Shown here: one piece after another, positions 35,609-47,789 of the stretch
Numbering within the stretch: the stretch's first letter is position 1
How the letters are laid out: each line of letters opens with the position of its first letter
NCBI GenBank assembly: GCA_965153355.1
Contig: OZ231127.1
Coordinates: 62,001-126,000 of the forward strand
Origin: Flaccisagitta enflata
Taxonomy: Eukaryota > Chaetognatha > Sagittoidea > Aphragmophora
Reading direction: 5' to 3'
DNA: 64,000 nucleotides
Notes under the pieces: generated by a model
What the model was told of the DNA's origin: nothing
The model's input: the letters and a program-made list of their open reading frames with translations, nothing else
Databases searched by the model: none
Program-made: the position numbers and the translations under genes

Positions 35609-36259
35609 ACTGAGTAACAACGGGTTATTTTTTCTGAGGCTCAATGTTGTTATTTGAATGACGATATGAGGCTCATACCATTGCTTGACTGTTGTTATTT
35701 TAAGTCGTGTGCACGCGACTCTGCAACCCGCTTTGTCGGTCGTTCGGTCGGTCGGTCAGTTGGTCACGCTTTACTTTATTTATGATTTTTATTTTTGGAC
35801 CTTACTGCTCCTGCCCAAATGGTCTCGTGACCTCAAATAAAACCCCTGCCCACTCGCACGCGACTTCGGTAGCCGTGTATCCGGCCTTGTTTATCAACAA
35901 TCTTATAATATAACGATTGATTAGGATGTCTGTACTATCATTCCTTTCGCTGCTTTCTCTGGAATGAAAGGGATCCAGGGTAGGAATGAAATAATGGAGA
36001 ACAACCATTAAAAATCAGGAACTAAATATTGTTAAAACTAAAATACAGTAGAAAAGCTGCCTCTTCTATGAAACCGCCGCATGTTACAATTGAATACAAC
36101 GGAAATTAAAGCGAATCTAAGAGAAAAGTTGTTATTGGTTGGACTTGAGGCTGAAATGTTATATCTTTAATTTTCTGAGGCTGACGATGTTGCTGGAAAT
36201 GTTCTTATTTTTTGACGTTTTGAGCCTCAACGTTGTTATAAAGAAGGTTGTTACTCAGT
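35609..36259. mobile_element. Inverted-end repeat with nested hairpin element
   Basis: Ends ACTGAGTAACAACGGG and GTTGTTACTCAGT with inward ctgaggctcaatgttgtta / inverse. A minus-oriented hairpin element (35697-35892) sits inside. No TA flank was found, so the superfamily is open. Confidence 0.6.
35697..35892 (-). mobile_element. Hairpin/GACG element, long form, nested in 35609-36259
   Basis: aagtcgtgtgcacgcgactc hairpin, ggtcggtcggtcagttgg core, gcccactcgcacgcgactt and gccgtgtatccggccttgtt. One of the best long-form copies. Confidence 0.75.
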
Positions 36260-36383
36260 CAAGAGCGTGTACCAGATTGGCGCCAAATAAAAGTACTTTT
36301 GAAAGGCTTTCAGGAGGCTTCAGATTTTAATAAGTTTTACATAGATTGATAGGCAAAATTAACCAGTTAAAAGTTTGTCTTTT

Positions 36384-36948
36384 TAGGTATGCCATAGCAC
36401 CTCTATAAGAGGCTCTGTCCGTCCGTCCGTCGGTCACACTTGAATGAAAAATTGCTGAAAATGTTTGAAATCCGTCTGTCCGTCCGTCCGTCCGTCCGTC
36501 CGTCCCACCGTCTGTCCGTCCATCCGTCCGTCCGTCCGTCCGTCCGTCCGTCCGTCCGTCCGTCCGTCCGTCCGTCCGTCCGTTTGTCCGTCAGTCCTTC
36601 CGTCCTTCCGTCCATCCGTCCGTCCGTCCATCCGTCCGTCCGTCCGTCCGTCGGTCACACTTGAATGAAAAATTGCTGAAAATGTTTGAAATCAGTTGAA
36701 AACTCATTTCGTTCATAATTGATGTTACTCATCATTTCATTCAATAATATGATTAGCTACGGTTAGGTCTAATAGAGCTGGGATATGTCTGATAGAGCTA
36801 ATGATAGGTCTGATAAAGCTAGGGATAGGTCTGATTGAGCTGAGGATAGGTCTGACAAAGCTCGGGATAGGTCTGGTAGAGCTAGGGATAGGTCTAAGAA
36901 TTAATAACGCCCGGCGCACCGTCATGGCCCGTGTATCCGGCCTTGTTT
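36384..36948 (-). mobile_element. Hairpin/GACG element with two internal expansions
   Basis: Starts tttttaggtatgccatagca, ends gcccgtgtatccggccttgt. The (CCGT)n core 36471-36650 is flanked by a direct repeat of about 43 bp (36429-36471, 36650-36693; cacttgaatgaaaaattgct). A second ~20-bp tandem (gggataggtctgatagagct) spans 36762-36897. Confidence 0.65.
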
Positions 36949-37408
36949 TTAAGGAACCTGATTCTTTACTCAAAAAAATATAGTTTTGCACATGGATATG
37001 GGTGTATCTCTGATTTCTTACCTAACCTAAGTAAAAACACGATATTTCAAAAGGCTCGCAATTGGTACTAGTGTCATAGCTGCAGCAAAAACTGGTCATA
37101 GGATTAGCTTCACCCTTGTCTAATTTGGTCACAATAATGGTACAAGTTGATTGGGGGCTTTGGAATTGGAGAAACGTCCATGCTGCAAAAATTTCACAGA
37201 GGCTTCAAATCTAAAACTCAACACCATTTTCTCATAATTTCTTGTTATATGCCCGTTTACCTAAAATAGTAAAAAAATTCCAAGTTTCAAGGTTATAACA
37301 CAATTTTTTGCCTTGATCAGTTACCTATGACATTCATCTACCAATTGGACTTCTTTGCACCACCCTGCTGGATAAAGGATTTTCCAACGGCTTTAAACAG
37401 CAGTCTTA

Positions 37409-37721
37409 ACAGTCAGTGGACAAAACACTATAGGTATATATATCATACTACTGGCTTCGATCCAACATACTGCTCAAAAACAAAATATTGTATGCGACAA
37501 TCAGTTGCTCAAGTTACAGCCGGCTGTAACAAACAAAATGTTGTATTCAACAACGGGTTGTTAGAATTACAGCCGGCTGTAATGTTACAATTTTGTAATA
37601 TTACAGCCGGATATTATTTAAATCACTGGTTATTGCATACAATATTTTGTCCACTATCAGCATATTGGATCAAAACCAACGGTATGATATATATACCTAT
37701 TATGTTTTGTCCGCTGACTGT
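37409..37721. mobile_element. 313-bp near-palindromic TIR element
   Basis: Flanked by TA (37407-37408, 37722-37723). Ends ACAGTCAGTGGACAAAACA and the inverse extend into about 140-bp arms. The centre holds the perfect 16-bp palindrome TTACAGCCGGCTGTAA at 37514-37529 and 37567-37582, with a partial third copy near 37603. The open frame across it is not a gene. Confidence 0.8.
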
Positions 37722-38104
37722 TACTAGGGCAGAAATCTTGTCAAAAGGTAAATGTCTTAATTGAGGCTACTTACGTTATGGAATCTGGCAAAGGAATTGA
37801 CCTTTATCTATCTATCACAAATTTGCCACCTAATTTGGTGTATAGAAGCCTTTTAGAGGTCATCGAATGAGTCGAAACAGGCCATTTTTGTGCCAATTTT
37901 GCCATTGAGGGCTATAAAGGGCATCAAATTTTGTGATTTGCTACGCACACACCAGTGCACGAAGGGGTTATTTTTCATGCTTAGGTGGAAGAGCAGACTC
38001 AGAGCTTTCAAATAAGCCCTAATTTATTGATTTTACCCATTTCCATCCTAGCAAAATTCCTTTACCAAGTTAAGATAATTAGGGTTTCCATGTCAAATAT
38101 CTCT

Positions 38105-38235
38105 CTGAGTATTGGGAGGAAGGAAGGAAGGGAGAAAGAAAGGAATGAAAGAAAGAAATAAAGAAACAAGGGAGGTAAGATGGAAAGAAGGAGGGAAAAA
38201 GGAGGGAAGAAAGAAAGGAAGGAAGGAGAATGGTT
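38105..38235 (+). repeat. GGAA-rich tract
   Basis: Imperfect (GGAA)n/(GAAA)n just before the pogo-like element. Confidence 0.8.
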
Positions 38236-38242
38236 GAATGTA

Positions 38243-39026
38243 CAGTGGACTACCGCCTTTTCGTCACCTGATTTAACGACATTTCGGATTTAACATCGAG
38301 GTTTCTTTGGTCCCAAATTTTTGCAGGCTTTTGTAATGTTAATTTTACCTGATTTAACGACACCTGATATAACAGCCAAACCTGATTTAAAGTTGCTTTT
38401 TTAAGGTCCCTTGAATTTTTTTTTCTTTTTTTTTGATTTAGTGACATTTACACTTTATTTGATTATGTGATTTTTTTTACTTTAAACTTTTATTGAAGCT
38501 TTGATATTTTAAAGATTTGGTTGAAACATTTTAATATAAACTAAGACTCTAAACATAAAAAAAAACAAGATAACAGCTGTAGAATATAAAAAACTATTGA
38601 CAAAAAGAATGAATTATCATCAGTAGATAAGTTTTTTATTGAAAAAATTCAAATCAAAATCAGATATTTCTTTAGTGATATTTCTTTATCCCATAAATCA
38701 TTTATTGTATCTTATACTTATTCCTCTACATGACATTGAGAGTTTTTACAAAGCTACATTTATTGGACTGTCTTTGTTTATCTATCCTTCTGTCTGTCTG
38801 TCTATCTATATGTTTGTCTTTAGCTGTGACTGTTTCTATGTCTATAAACCATTTGCACATATGCTTGAATACTGACTATAATCAATCAGACACTGAAGCT
38901 AGCTTTAATTGCTTATGAAACAGTTTTGATAAATAGGAGAAAATTTGAAATTCGGTTTAACAACATTTGGATTTAACGACCAAAAATCCCTGGTCCCTTC
39001 AAGGTCGTTAAATCGGGTTCCCACTG
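38243..39026. mobile_element. pogo/Tigger-like non-autonomous TIR element
   Basis: Flanked by TA (38241-38242, 39027-39028). Starts CAGTGGACTACCGCC and ends GGTTCCCACTG. Repeated subterminal cgatttaacgac/ggatttaac motifs lie at both ends, as in pogo-type elements of the CAGTNG...TTTAACGAC kind. The interior is AT-rich with no transposase. Confidence 0.7.
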
Positions 39027-39212
39027 TAGTTGTTTTTGTGATTGTAAAACGGAGCATGTTGGGCTTGTTTAATTCAAAATGTTACCGTGAAAATAATTGT
39101 CGCGCAGATATTTTATGAAAATTCAGTTCTTCCAGATCTTCAACACATTATCAAACATTTATGATATTTGAAATCTCGCATGCGTCCTGGTTCATGACTG
39201 AATCAGATTAGA

Positions 39213-39381
39213 GAAGATACACGGCCATCAGTTGCGGACGGGTGGGCAGGGGCGGAAATGCGCGTTTTCCCACTTTTCAACTCGATGGTTACGGACGGAC
39301 CGACGGACCGACGGACCAACCAACGGACCGACCGACGAACGGACAAAGCCTCTTATAGAGTTGCGTGTCCGCAACTAAAAA
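39213..39381 (+). mobile_element. Hairpin/GACG element, short form
   Basis: gatacacggccatcagttgc, ggacgggtgggcaggggcgg, GACC/GACG core, ctcttatagagttgcgtgtc hairpin AGTTGCG-tgtc-CGCAACT, TAAAAA. Confidence 0.75.
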
Positions 39382-40278
39382 TATGTTTTAAATCGAGGTA
39401 TTTTTATATTCTGTCAATGTAACACATTCAGGCCCTCAAATCCACACCTGTCCACAGTAATGTGGAAATCATTCTCTGTCTTGGCACTGTTGTTACAGGA
39501 TGAACAAAAAATTTTGCACAGACATTTGAGTATAGAAACAGCACATTTAGTTGCTTTGATAGGATGAAATTTGGATCATAACTCCACAATGAGTCTTATT
39601 GCACAGCTGTATGGAATTTCACCGTCTAAATTTGGAGAGATAGAATCCATACTAAGTCTAGTGTTTTTCTCATGCTTGGCGTCCCCTGCTAGTAATTGTA
39701 ATACAAAACATCTAACCTCAATGTTAGATAGTCATACCAAATGAGGATTGGGTCTGGGGGATCAGAATTAGAATTGTCCGACAATATGTAAAACCAATGC
39801 TACTTGATCAAGGGAACAGTTAAAATCATGACCATTATAATAATTCCTCTTCCAAACCTCATCTGTTGCCTATAACAAACAGTATTGGCTCACTAATATT
39901 TCAAATTGTTGAAACTAGGTATTTGATTCCTACCATTATGATATTTCCCCTGCATTGCAATATTTTTCATTGCTTTATCAGAATTGTGCAAAATTTTGTG
40001 CTCACCCTTTTACATTAAAATGAAATTCCCACAAGACTGAAACCGGACCCCACTAGCTCCATTCTGAAGGGTCTCTCATTGTAGTAACACTCTTACTGTT
40101 AATGATACTAACAGACAACGATGAATAAAACGAAGAAAATGAATTCAAAAGAAAAAAGAAAAAAAGAAAAGGAAAAAAAAAAAAGGAAGGAAAAAAAAGA
40201 GGGTCAGACCGGGAAACCAAGAGAGAAACTTGTTTGTGCGAGGAAAACAGTTTTGACAGTGACGATCACGAATTCACC

Positions 40279-40381
<103 letters not shown>

Positions 40382-40794
40382 CCAAGGAAAAAAAAACAGA
40401 CAGAAAAATCTGAGAGCAGACAGACAAATTTGGAGGCAGGTAGATAGACAGACATAACTTTAGATAGACAACTTTAGTTGACTGTGGTACATTGTCCTTT
40501 TGTCCCTACCATGAACCGGGTTACAGACGTCTTGAACCGCCAAATATTTACATTGGTAACAAATTCATTTTTTTTCTTTTACTCGATATCAACTGGCTGG
40601 ACAAGTAATGACTTACCCATCATTTTTTCATCAATCCATGAAGGTAAAGAAAATACTTCCTAGCCAAATGATGTTGTATCATCAAAACTCTTTTCAACAG
40701 TAATCAGCCAAAGAATCCTGTCTTTCAATTCTTATGGCAAAAGGAAGAGGTCGAGAAAAAAAATGAAAGAGAGAAAAATAAACACTTATCCAAT

Positions 40795-41448
40795 ATCCCA
40801 AGCTTCCCGTTGTTCCTTTTCCATTACCCCTAACCCTCTCCCCTCCTCTCACCATTCCCTCTTCTCTTACCATCCCCCTCCCCCTCTAGCTCTTCCCCTC
40901 CCATTCCCTCTCTCCCCCTTCCCTTACCATTCCCCCTCCCTCCCTCCCCCTCCCCTTACTATTTTCCCTCTCTCCCCTTTCCCCTAACCATTCCCCCTCT
41001 CCCCCTCCCCTTACCATTTTCCCTCTCTTCCCCCTCCCCGGGGTCCCCCTTGTATCTGCCAATCCGATCAGTGAAATTTTAAAAATGCACGCGCTCTCAC
41101 TTGCAGTGTGAATAAAGAACTATATCCAACTCTTCCTACGTGGCACGTCTTTCCATTGTATAATCGGTTGGTTGATAAGTCGGTCCGAGAGACCATTTAC
41201 TACTTTACATGCCCATTGTCCAGAGAAGCTGAGACGGAGATGCAATCCATAGTGTAGTTTTTGCATCTTCGCAAATTCTTCTATACCTAACTTGTCTCAC
41301 TGTCTCTTTGTCTGCATGAAATCTGCCTGTCCGTTTGCCATTGTGTATCTTTCTCTGTCTGTACTCTTTCTTTCTCTGGCCCTGTCACTGTGTGTCTGTC
41401 TCTGTTTCAGTCTCTGTCTCTGTCTCTCTGTCTCTGTCTCAGTCTCTG

Positions 41449-41484
<36 letters not shown>

Positions 41485-41485
41485 T
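40795..41485 (+). repeat. Pyrimidine-rich tracts
   Basis: C/T-rich sequence 40795-41040 (theme cccctcccttaccattcccc) and (TCTG)/(TC)n at 41390-41485. Between them 41041-41180 contains gtgaataaagaactatatcc, possibly a decayed retroelement end; not secure. Confidence 0.7.
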
Positions 41486-41554
41486 TTGGTAAGGTTCTCT
41501 CACGCACACGAGTCGTCTTCCCACGGAAAAAGTCTGTGGCGTAAAAGCCTCTTT

Positions 41555-42370
41555 TAAGGAGGAGGAGGAGGAGGAGGGAGAAGAGCAGGAGGAAGAGGAG
41601 AAGGAGGAGGAGGAAAAGCCTTTTTGCCAGTGAAGTTATTCAAGTAGAAAATTGGAATCGCATCTCAAGTCTGTCTGGAAGAAGGAAGAATCTTCCAAAA
41701 GTAGGAGAAGAAGAAGGTGAGGAAAAAAGAATGGGAAACGAGAGGAAGGAGAGGGAGATGGAGGAATAGGAGAAGGAGATGAAGCAGCAGAATAAGGTGA
41801 GGAAACAAGGCCGGATACACGGCAAGACAGTCGCGGACAGTTGGGCAGTAGCAGTAGTGCAAAAACCGCTCTTAATTCAGAAATGTGACGGCCGGGCGGA
41901 CGGACGAACGGGCGGACGGACGGACGGACGGACGGGCGGACGGACGCACCGACGGACAGACCAACCGACACGGCAAAGTGTAGCGTCGCGTGTCCGCGAC
42001 TAATAATGAAGGAAAAGGAGCAGAAAAAGGAGATGAAGGAAAAGGAGAGAGAGATGAGGGAGAAGAAGAAGGTGAGGAACAAATGAAGGAAAAGGAGAGG
42101 AAGGAGAGGGAGATGAAGGGGGAAAGGGTGAGCCGGTGAGGACAATTGAAGGAAAAGTAGAAGTTGACTGAAAAACAAGGTAAGGAAGAAGAAGATGAAG
42201 GAGAATAAGAAGGAGAAAAAGACTAGGAAAAAGGTAAAGGTGTAGGAAAAAGAAGGAGAGGGAGAAAGAAAAGTACAGTACCAATATTACCAATGGAACC
42301 TACAGAAGTGGAAGATGAAGAAAAAGAAGAAGAGGAAGAAGAAGAAGCAGAAGAAGAAGGTTGAAAAAAG
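41555..42370 (+). repeat. Purine-rich GGA/GAA tracts
   Basis: Imperfect GGAGGA/GAAGAA sequence on both sides of the hairpin element at 41804-42003. Open frames are low complexity. Confidence 0.75.
41804..42003 (+). mobile_element. Hairpin/GACG element
   Basis: acaaggccggatacacggca, (GGAC/GGGC)n core, and hairpin GTCGCG-tgtc-CGCGAC at 41982-41999. Confidence 0.7.
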
Positions 42371-42629
42371 AAGCAAAGTAAGGCATGAAACTAATGATGA
42401 TTATAAATGTTTTTTTGTTTTTCAGCGTTGGTCGTTAAAATCTTTTGTCCTCTATAGTCTTGGTGGCATGCTAACGCAACTCTGTACCCGTTTCGTTCGT
42501 CCGGCTATCCGTTGGACCTTCCTTCAGATAAGCCTCCATTTACTTTTAATTTTTGTAATTGAGCAGGGGCAATCACAAAAAAGACGGTTTGAGAGGACCC
42601 AAAAAGCATTGCAAAAAAAAAAAAAGGAA

Positions 42630-42706
42630 TAAACGGCCTCATGGTAGGACAGACCAATAGACCGACTAACTTAACAGATCATAGAATCGCGTGTTCGCGA
42701 TGAAAT
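42630..42706 (+). mobile_element. Hairpin/GACG element, 3' part
   Basis: gacagaccaatagaccgact followed by hairpin ATCGCG-tgtt-CGCGAT, a stem sequence not seen in other copies. Confidence 0.55.
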
Positions 42707-42734
42707 AGAACGATTATGACAATAGCAGAGAGAC

Positions 42735-42830
42735 AGAGAAACAAACAGTCAGACAAACAGAAGGATAGACAGACCGACACAGAAACAGACAAACGGACAG
42801 ACAGACAGACAGACAGACCGACAAGGAGAA
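42735..42830 (+). repeat. (CAGA)n/(GACA)n tract
   Basis: Imperfect tetranucleotide repeats adjoining the ATCGCG-stem hairpin element, probably its expanded flank. Confidence 0.7.
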
Positions 42831-43039
42831 AGATAGAGCTAGGGACGGACGAAGACAGGGCGAAACAGAGAAAAAGCATATGAGAAAATTGTCGGTCATT
42901 TGGGTTGAGTTGTTTTATAATTGACTTATGATAAACTAAGGAACTAAGGAAGCAGCCAAGCAGGTCTAGCCGGTCTACTTTACCATGTAAAGCTGAAAAA
43001 TGACGGACAGTAATTGAAGAGGTGGAAACTGAAGAAACG

Positions 43040-43372
43040 GAGCTGAATTTCTGATAGCGTCTGTGCACTTGTCTGACAATGTCTGTTCTCTTGTCTGACG
43101 TGTCTGTGCTCTTGAATGTATGCTCATGTATGTCTGTGTCTAAACTCTTGTCTATCTGTGTTTATACGCTTGCCTTACGATGTCTGTTCTCTTGTCTGAC
43201 AGCATCTATACTCTTGTCCAACAGTGACTGTAATATTGTCTGACAGCATCTATACTCTTGTCCGACAGTGACTGTAATCTTGTCTGTCAGTGTCTACACT
43301 TTTGTCTTACAGTGTCTGTACTCTTGTCTGACAGTATCTGTACTTTTGACTGACAGCGTCTGTATTTTTCAC
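43040..43372 (+). repeat. ~24-bp minisatellite (tctgtactcttgtctgacag)
   Basis: About 13 diverged units; no coding meaning. Confidence 0.8.
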
Positions 43373-43695
43373 GCAAACTGGTGCTAAGAAATGGGGCGGG
43401 ATTCGGAAAGAGTCCATATTCGTATCTTAACTATCCAATGGGCGTATCCTTGATGGTTCCATATTAATCTAGCAGTCACTTCCATCCACATTTTATGTTT
43501 TTCGTTTTGACATGAATTGGCTGACGTGATGAGAGAGAATCAGAGGAGTGTCATCTTTAGAATTTTAAACTTAACAAAAGGGTTACTGAAAATCTATCTA
43601 GTTTACAAAAACCTGTTCAACTTGCCTCTGGAATCTAGAGTCTGGAGTGACGTGAGTCCGTGGGTTGGGCGTGAGTGATCGTAATGGCACAAGAA

Positions 43696-44279
<584 letters not shown>

Positions 44280-44540
44280 TCACTCGGTGAAGTGGAAGTT
44301 TTCCTTACATCGGGCGAACATAAGAGGCTTACCAAAATTCTCAATAGTGATGCAAATCCATCACGCAAGGGCTTCCCCGTTAGGATCCCCTATGAATCCC
44401 TCTCCGAACCTGCCATTCTTCCATCCAATCCTAGCTGGCAAGCTACTGGAATTCCCCACTTGGTTGAAAAGACTTGTCCATTGCGGAACTGGAACTAACC
44501 CGCTTGGCAACTGCACTCCCCTACCCCACGAATGAAATAA

Positions 44541-44728
44541 ACAAGGCTGGATACATGGCTACCCCAGTCGCGTGCGGGTGGGCAGGGGCCATATTTGAGG
44601 CCACTTGATCACTTGGGCAGGAGCAAAAACCGCAAAAACCCAGAGAAAGTAATGTGTGACAGACCAATCGACGGAAGGACGGACGGACCGACAAAGCGGG
44701 GTGTAGAGTCGCGTGGCATGACTAAAAA
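44541..44728 (+). mobile_element. Hairpin/GACG element, long form
   Basis: acaaggctggatacatggct, agtcgcgtgcgggtgggcag, cttgggcaggagcaaaaacc, GACG core, gggtgtagagtcgcgtggca. The hairpin is imperfect (AGTCGCG/CATGACT). Confidence 0.75.
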
Positions 44729-44879
44729 CTGTTGGTGCAATTGTGAGCTTGAACATCTGTATTGGGCAAGGCATTGGTTGTTGTGTGCTGTCATAGACGC
44801 GGGCTGGGCTAAGATTTGTGGCATAATCGTTGGTGGTGTTTATAGGCCGCCAGGGTCGTTGTTGCTGTGTGTACGGGGG

Positions 44880-45705
44880 CACGGGTTTAGTGGCGGCGGT
44901 GCAATGCGGTGTGGTGGGGTGAGGTGTGGCGTGGTGGTTGTTATGGGGTTCGAGCACAGCCACTATTCTAGTGGCGGTGGCAAGGAGTGTTGTGGTACGT
45001 GGTGAGCATGGCCAAGGTGGTGTGTTGCGGTGTGGTGTGTTGAGATGTGGAGTAGTGCTAGCTCGGCCAAGATGGTGCAATGTGTTGTTGTGTAATGTGG
45101 TGTAGTGTGCTGAGGTGTGGTTAGCTGAGGTGTGGTATGGTATGCTATCGTGTGGTGTGTTGGGTCTTGGTGCAATCACGGTCACGGTTTCTGTGGCGGC
45201 GGTGTGGTGTGATGTGGTGTGGTGTGGTGTGATGTGTTGTGGTATTTTAGGGTGTTTTGCGATGCGTTGAGTTGTGGTGCGATCACGGTCACGGTTTCTG
45301 TGGCGGCGGTGTGGTGTGATGTGGTGTGTTTGGGTGTCTTGTGATGCATTGAGTTGTGGTGCGATAACAATCACGGTCTCTGTGGCGGCGGTGTGGTGTG
45401 ATGTGGTGTGGTGTGATGTGGTGTGTTTGGGTGTTTTGTGATGCGTTGAGTTGTGGTGCGATCACGGTCATGGTTTCTGTGGCGGCGGTGTGGTGTGATG
45501 TGGTGTGCTAGGGTGTGATGTATTGTGGTGTGTTAGGGTGTTTTGTGATGCGTTGAGTTATGGTGCGATCACGGTCACGGTTTCTGTGGCGACGGTGTGG
45601 TATGATGTGGTGTGGTGTGATGTGATGTGTTTGGGTGTTTTGTGATGAGTTGAGTTATGGTGCGATCACGGTCACGGTTTCTGTGGCGGCGGTGATTCAT
45701 CATTC
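44880..45705 (+). repeat. GT-rich satellite with ~88-106 bp higher-order unit
   Basis: GGTGT/GATGT repeats are organised into units marked by cacggtcacggtttctgtgg at about 45177, 45284, 45372, 45466, 45569 and 45669, each with tgttttgtgatgcgttgag. Confidence 0.85.
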
Positions 45706-45744
45706 TTGACATTGTTTTTAGATGATCTGCGAGGAGGAAGAAGA

Positions 45745-46438
45745 AAGTGAAGAAAGATTGGCTTCATCCACATATGCAAGTTGAAGTAATGAAAGATTGG
45801 CTATATCCACATTTGCATGTCAAAGTGAAGAGAGATTGGCTACATCCACATTTGCAAGTTGAAGTAATGAAAGATTGGCTATATCCACATTTGCATGTCA
45901 AAGTGAAGAGAGATTGGCTACATCCACATTTGCAAGTTGAAGTAATGAAAGATTGGCTATATCCATATTTGCATGTTGAAGTGAAGAGAGATTGGCTACA
46001 TCCACATTTGCAAGTTTAAGTGAAGAAAGATTGGCTACATCCACATTTGCATGTTGAAGTGAAGAGAGATTGGCTACATTCACATTTGCATGTTGAAGCG
46101 AAAAAGGATTGGCTACATCCACATTTGTATATTTAACTAAAGAGAGATTGGCTTCATCCACATTTGCATGAAGTGAAGAGAGATTGGCTTCATCCACATT
46201 TGCAAGTTGAAAAAAAGAAAGATTGGCTACATCCACATTTGCAAGTTGAAGTGTAGAAAGATTGGCTACATCCACATTTGCATGTCAAAGTAAAGAAAGA
46301 TTGGCTACATCCACAATCCACATTTGCATGCTGAAGAGAGGAGACTCAAGAGAGATTGGCTACATTCACATTTGCAAGTAGAATTGAAAAGAGATTGGCT
46401 ACATCCATATTTGAACGTCGAAGTGAAAAGAAATTGGC
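45745..46438 (+). repeat. 39-bp tandem array (gattggctacatccacattt)
   Basis: About 18 units of aagagagattggctacatcc acatttgcaagttgaagtg. As 39 is divisible by three, frames stay open on both strands (13-residue KRDWLHPHLQVEV; minus VDVANLSSLQLAN). Continues at 47052-47150 past the Tc1-like element. Confidence 0.92.
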
Positions 46439-46440
46439 TA

Positions 46441-47049
46441 CTATCTTGGAAATAAATATACGGACACTTGATAAAAAAGTTGATTTATTGACTAGAAAAG
46501 TACATAAACATGTTGAAAAACGCCTAATACTTCATATGTCCGCCTTGGGCATCGACCACTGTTTGCATTTGGCGTGGCATTGAATCGTAGAGTGACGCCA
46601 AGTAATTTGGAGTGATCTTCTCCCAAACCTTTAGCGCAATTCTTTTCAGCACTTCTTTTGAAGTTGCCCGTATGTCCGATTGCGCGTAAACTGAGGCCTT
46701 CACCCCTTAAAGCGATAATTGCCCCTTTGGTATCTAGGGAAATGCGTTTTTCCAGAGGCATTGTAAAAAAAAAACCGAAATTAAAAAGAAAAATCCCGGA
46801 GGAAACGAGTCTGGATGGCGCCGAGGGGTATGATGAAAATTTTTCCGCCATTTTCTTCCAAATTCGAAAAGCAAACGTTTTACTCTTTCGGCTCTCATTT
46901 CTAAACGAATAAAGATACAGCATTGGGCTTGGTCTAGATCGCTAGATCTTTCGAAGACGCGCATTTCTAAAAAAAAACGAATGTTCTACGTTAAAATTTA
47001 AGCGCGCTATGACTATAAACAGCTGTCCGTATATTTATTTCTAAGATAG
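46441..47049 (-). mobile_element. Tc1-like element, internally deleted, inside a 39-bp tandem array
   Basis: A 609-bp element between TA 46439-46440 and TA 47050-47051. Ends CTATCTTGGAAATAAATATA and its inverted counterpart are nearly identical over 27 bp. The minus strand encodes a Tc1-type helix-turn-helix start (LDTKGAIIALRGEGLSLRAI) and, out of frame, the transposase C-terminus (KITPNYLASLYDSMPRQMQT followed by VVDAQGGHMKY, stop). The catalytic core is deleted. Removing the element and one TA restores the array unit ttggcTAcatcc. Confidence 0.9.
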
Positions 47050-47051
47050 TA

Positions 47052-47150
47052 CATCCACATTTGCTGGTGGAAGCAAAGAAAGATTAGCGAAATACACAAG
47101 AAAGATTGGCCACATCCAGATCTACATGTTAAAGTGAAGAAAGATTGCCT
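47052..47150 (+). repeat. Continuation of the 39-bp array
   Basis: Two to three diverged units (catccacatttgctggtgga) right of the Tc1-like element. Confidence 0.8.
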
Positions 47151-47197
47151 ATGCAGTGTTCCTATCTTTGTTTGGCTGGCACCCTTGCCCTCTTCTA

Positions 47198-47785
47198 CTA
47201 TCTTGGAAAAAATAAAAGTCCAACCTGGATGAAGGAATGAGTTTCTTTCAAATTTGATCAAATTATGACTGTTTTTGTAAGCCCAGTATTTAGAATAACC
47301 TTTTTAGAGTTTAAAAACAGCTTGGATCTGTAAGGGCATGCCTTGGAAAAGAGTATCAAGCCATTTTGAAGCAAAGTACCTCCACACAATTTTTCCACAT
47401 TTTCTGAGAATAAACATTTTCTTTTTTTTTTATGTAGAATCCAAACGAATAGAGCTATGAGTCTCTGCTTGGCGGCAATAGATAGCCCTGATCAATAGCT
47501 TCAAAATGGTCACCGATTTTCCACCGATTTTGCATATCAAAGAGACACTGTAACAAAACATTATATGTTTGTATAATATTCAATTTTTCTGTTTATTCTC
47601 TGAAATCAACATTTTCACTTATTTTGATGTAAATTCTTAATGAATAAAGCTATGAGTCTCAGCTTGGCGCTATTTGCTAGCCCTGTTTATTAGCTTCATT
47701 TTAGTCACCAATTTTCATATCAAATCATGTATATCAAAGCTTAAATATGAGAAAACGTCCTGGACTTTCATTTTTTCCAAGATAG
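47198..47785 (-). mobile_element. Tc1-like element remnant
   Basis: A 588-bp element flanked by TA (47196-47197, 47786-47787), with ends CTATCTTGGAAAAAATAAAA and its inverted copy. Minus-strand 47304-47395 encodes the transposase C-terminus (KIVWRYFASKWLDTLFQGMP then LQIQAVFKL, stop). The rest is decayed. It lies only 149 bp from the element at 46441-47049 and shares its terminal CTATCTTGGAAA. Confidence 0.85.
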
Positions 47786-47789
47786 TAGT

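Noticed and set aside
44280-44530. Possible leucine-rich-repeat relic beside the (TTG)n array
   Set aside because: Weak resemblance needing several frameshifts; no continuous repeat pattern.
45745-46275. CRISPR-like array from regular spacing
   Set aside because: Simple 39-bp tandem repeat without unique spacers, in a eukaryotic repeat context.
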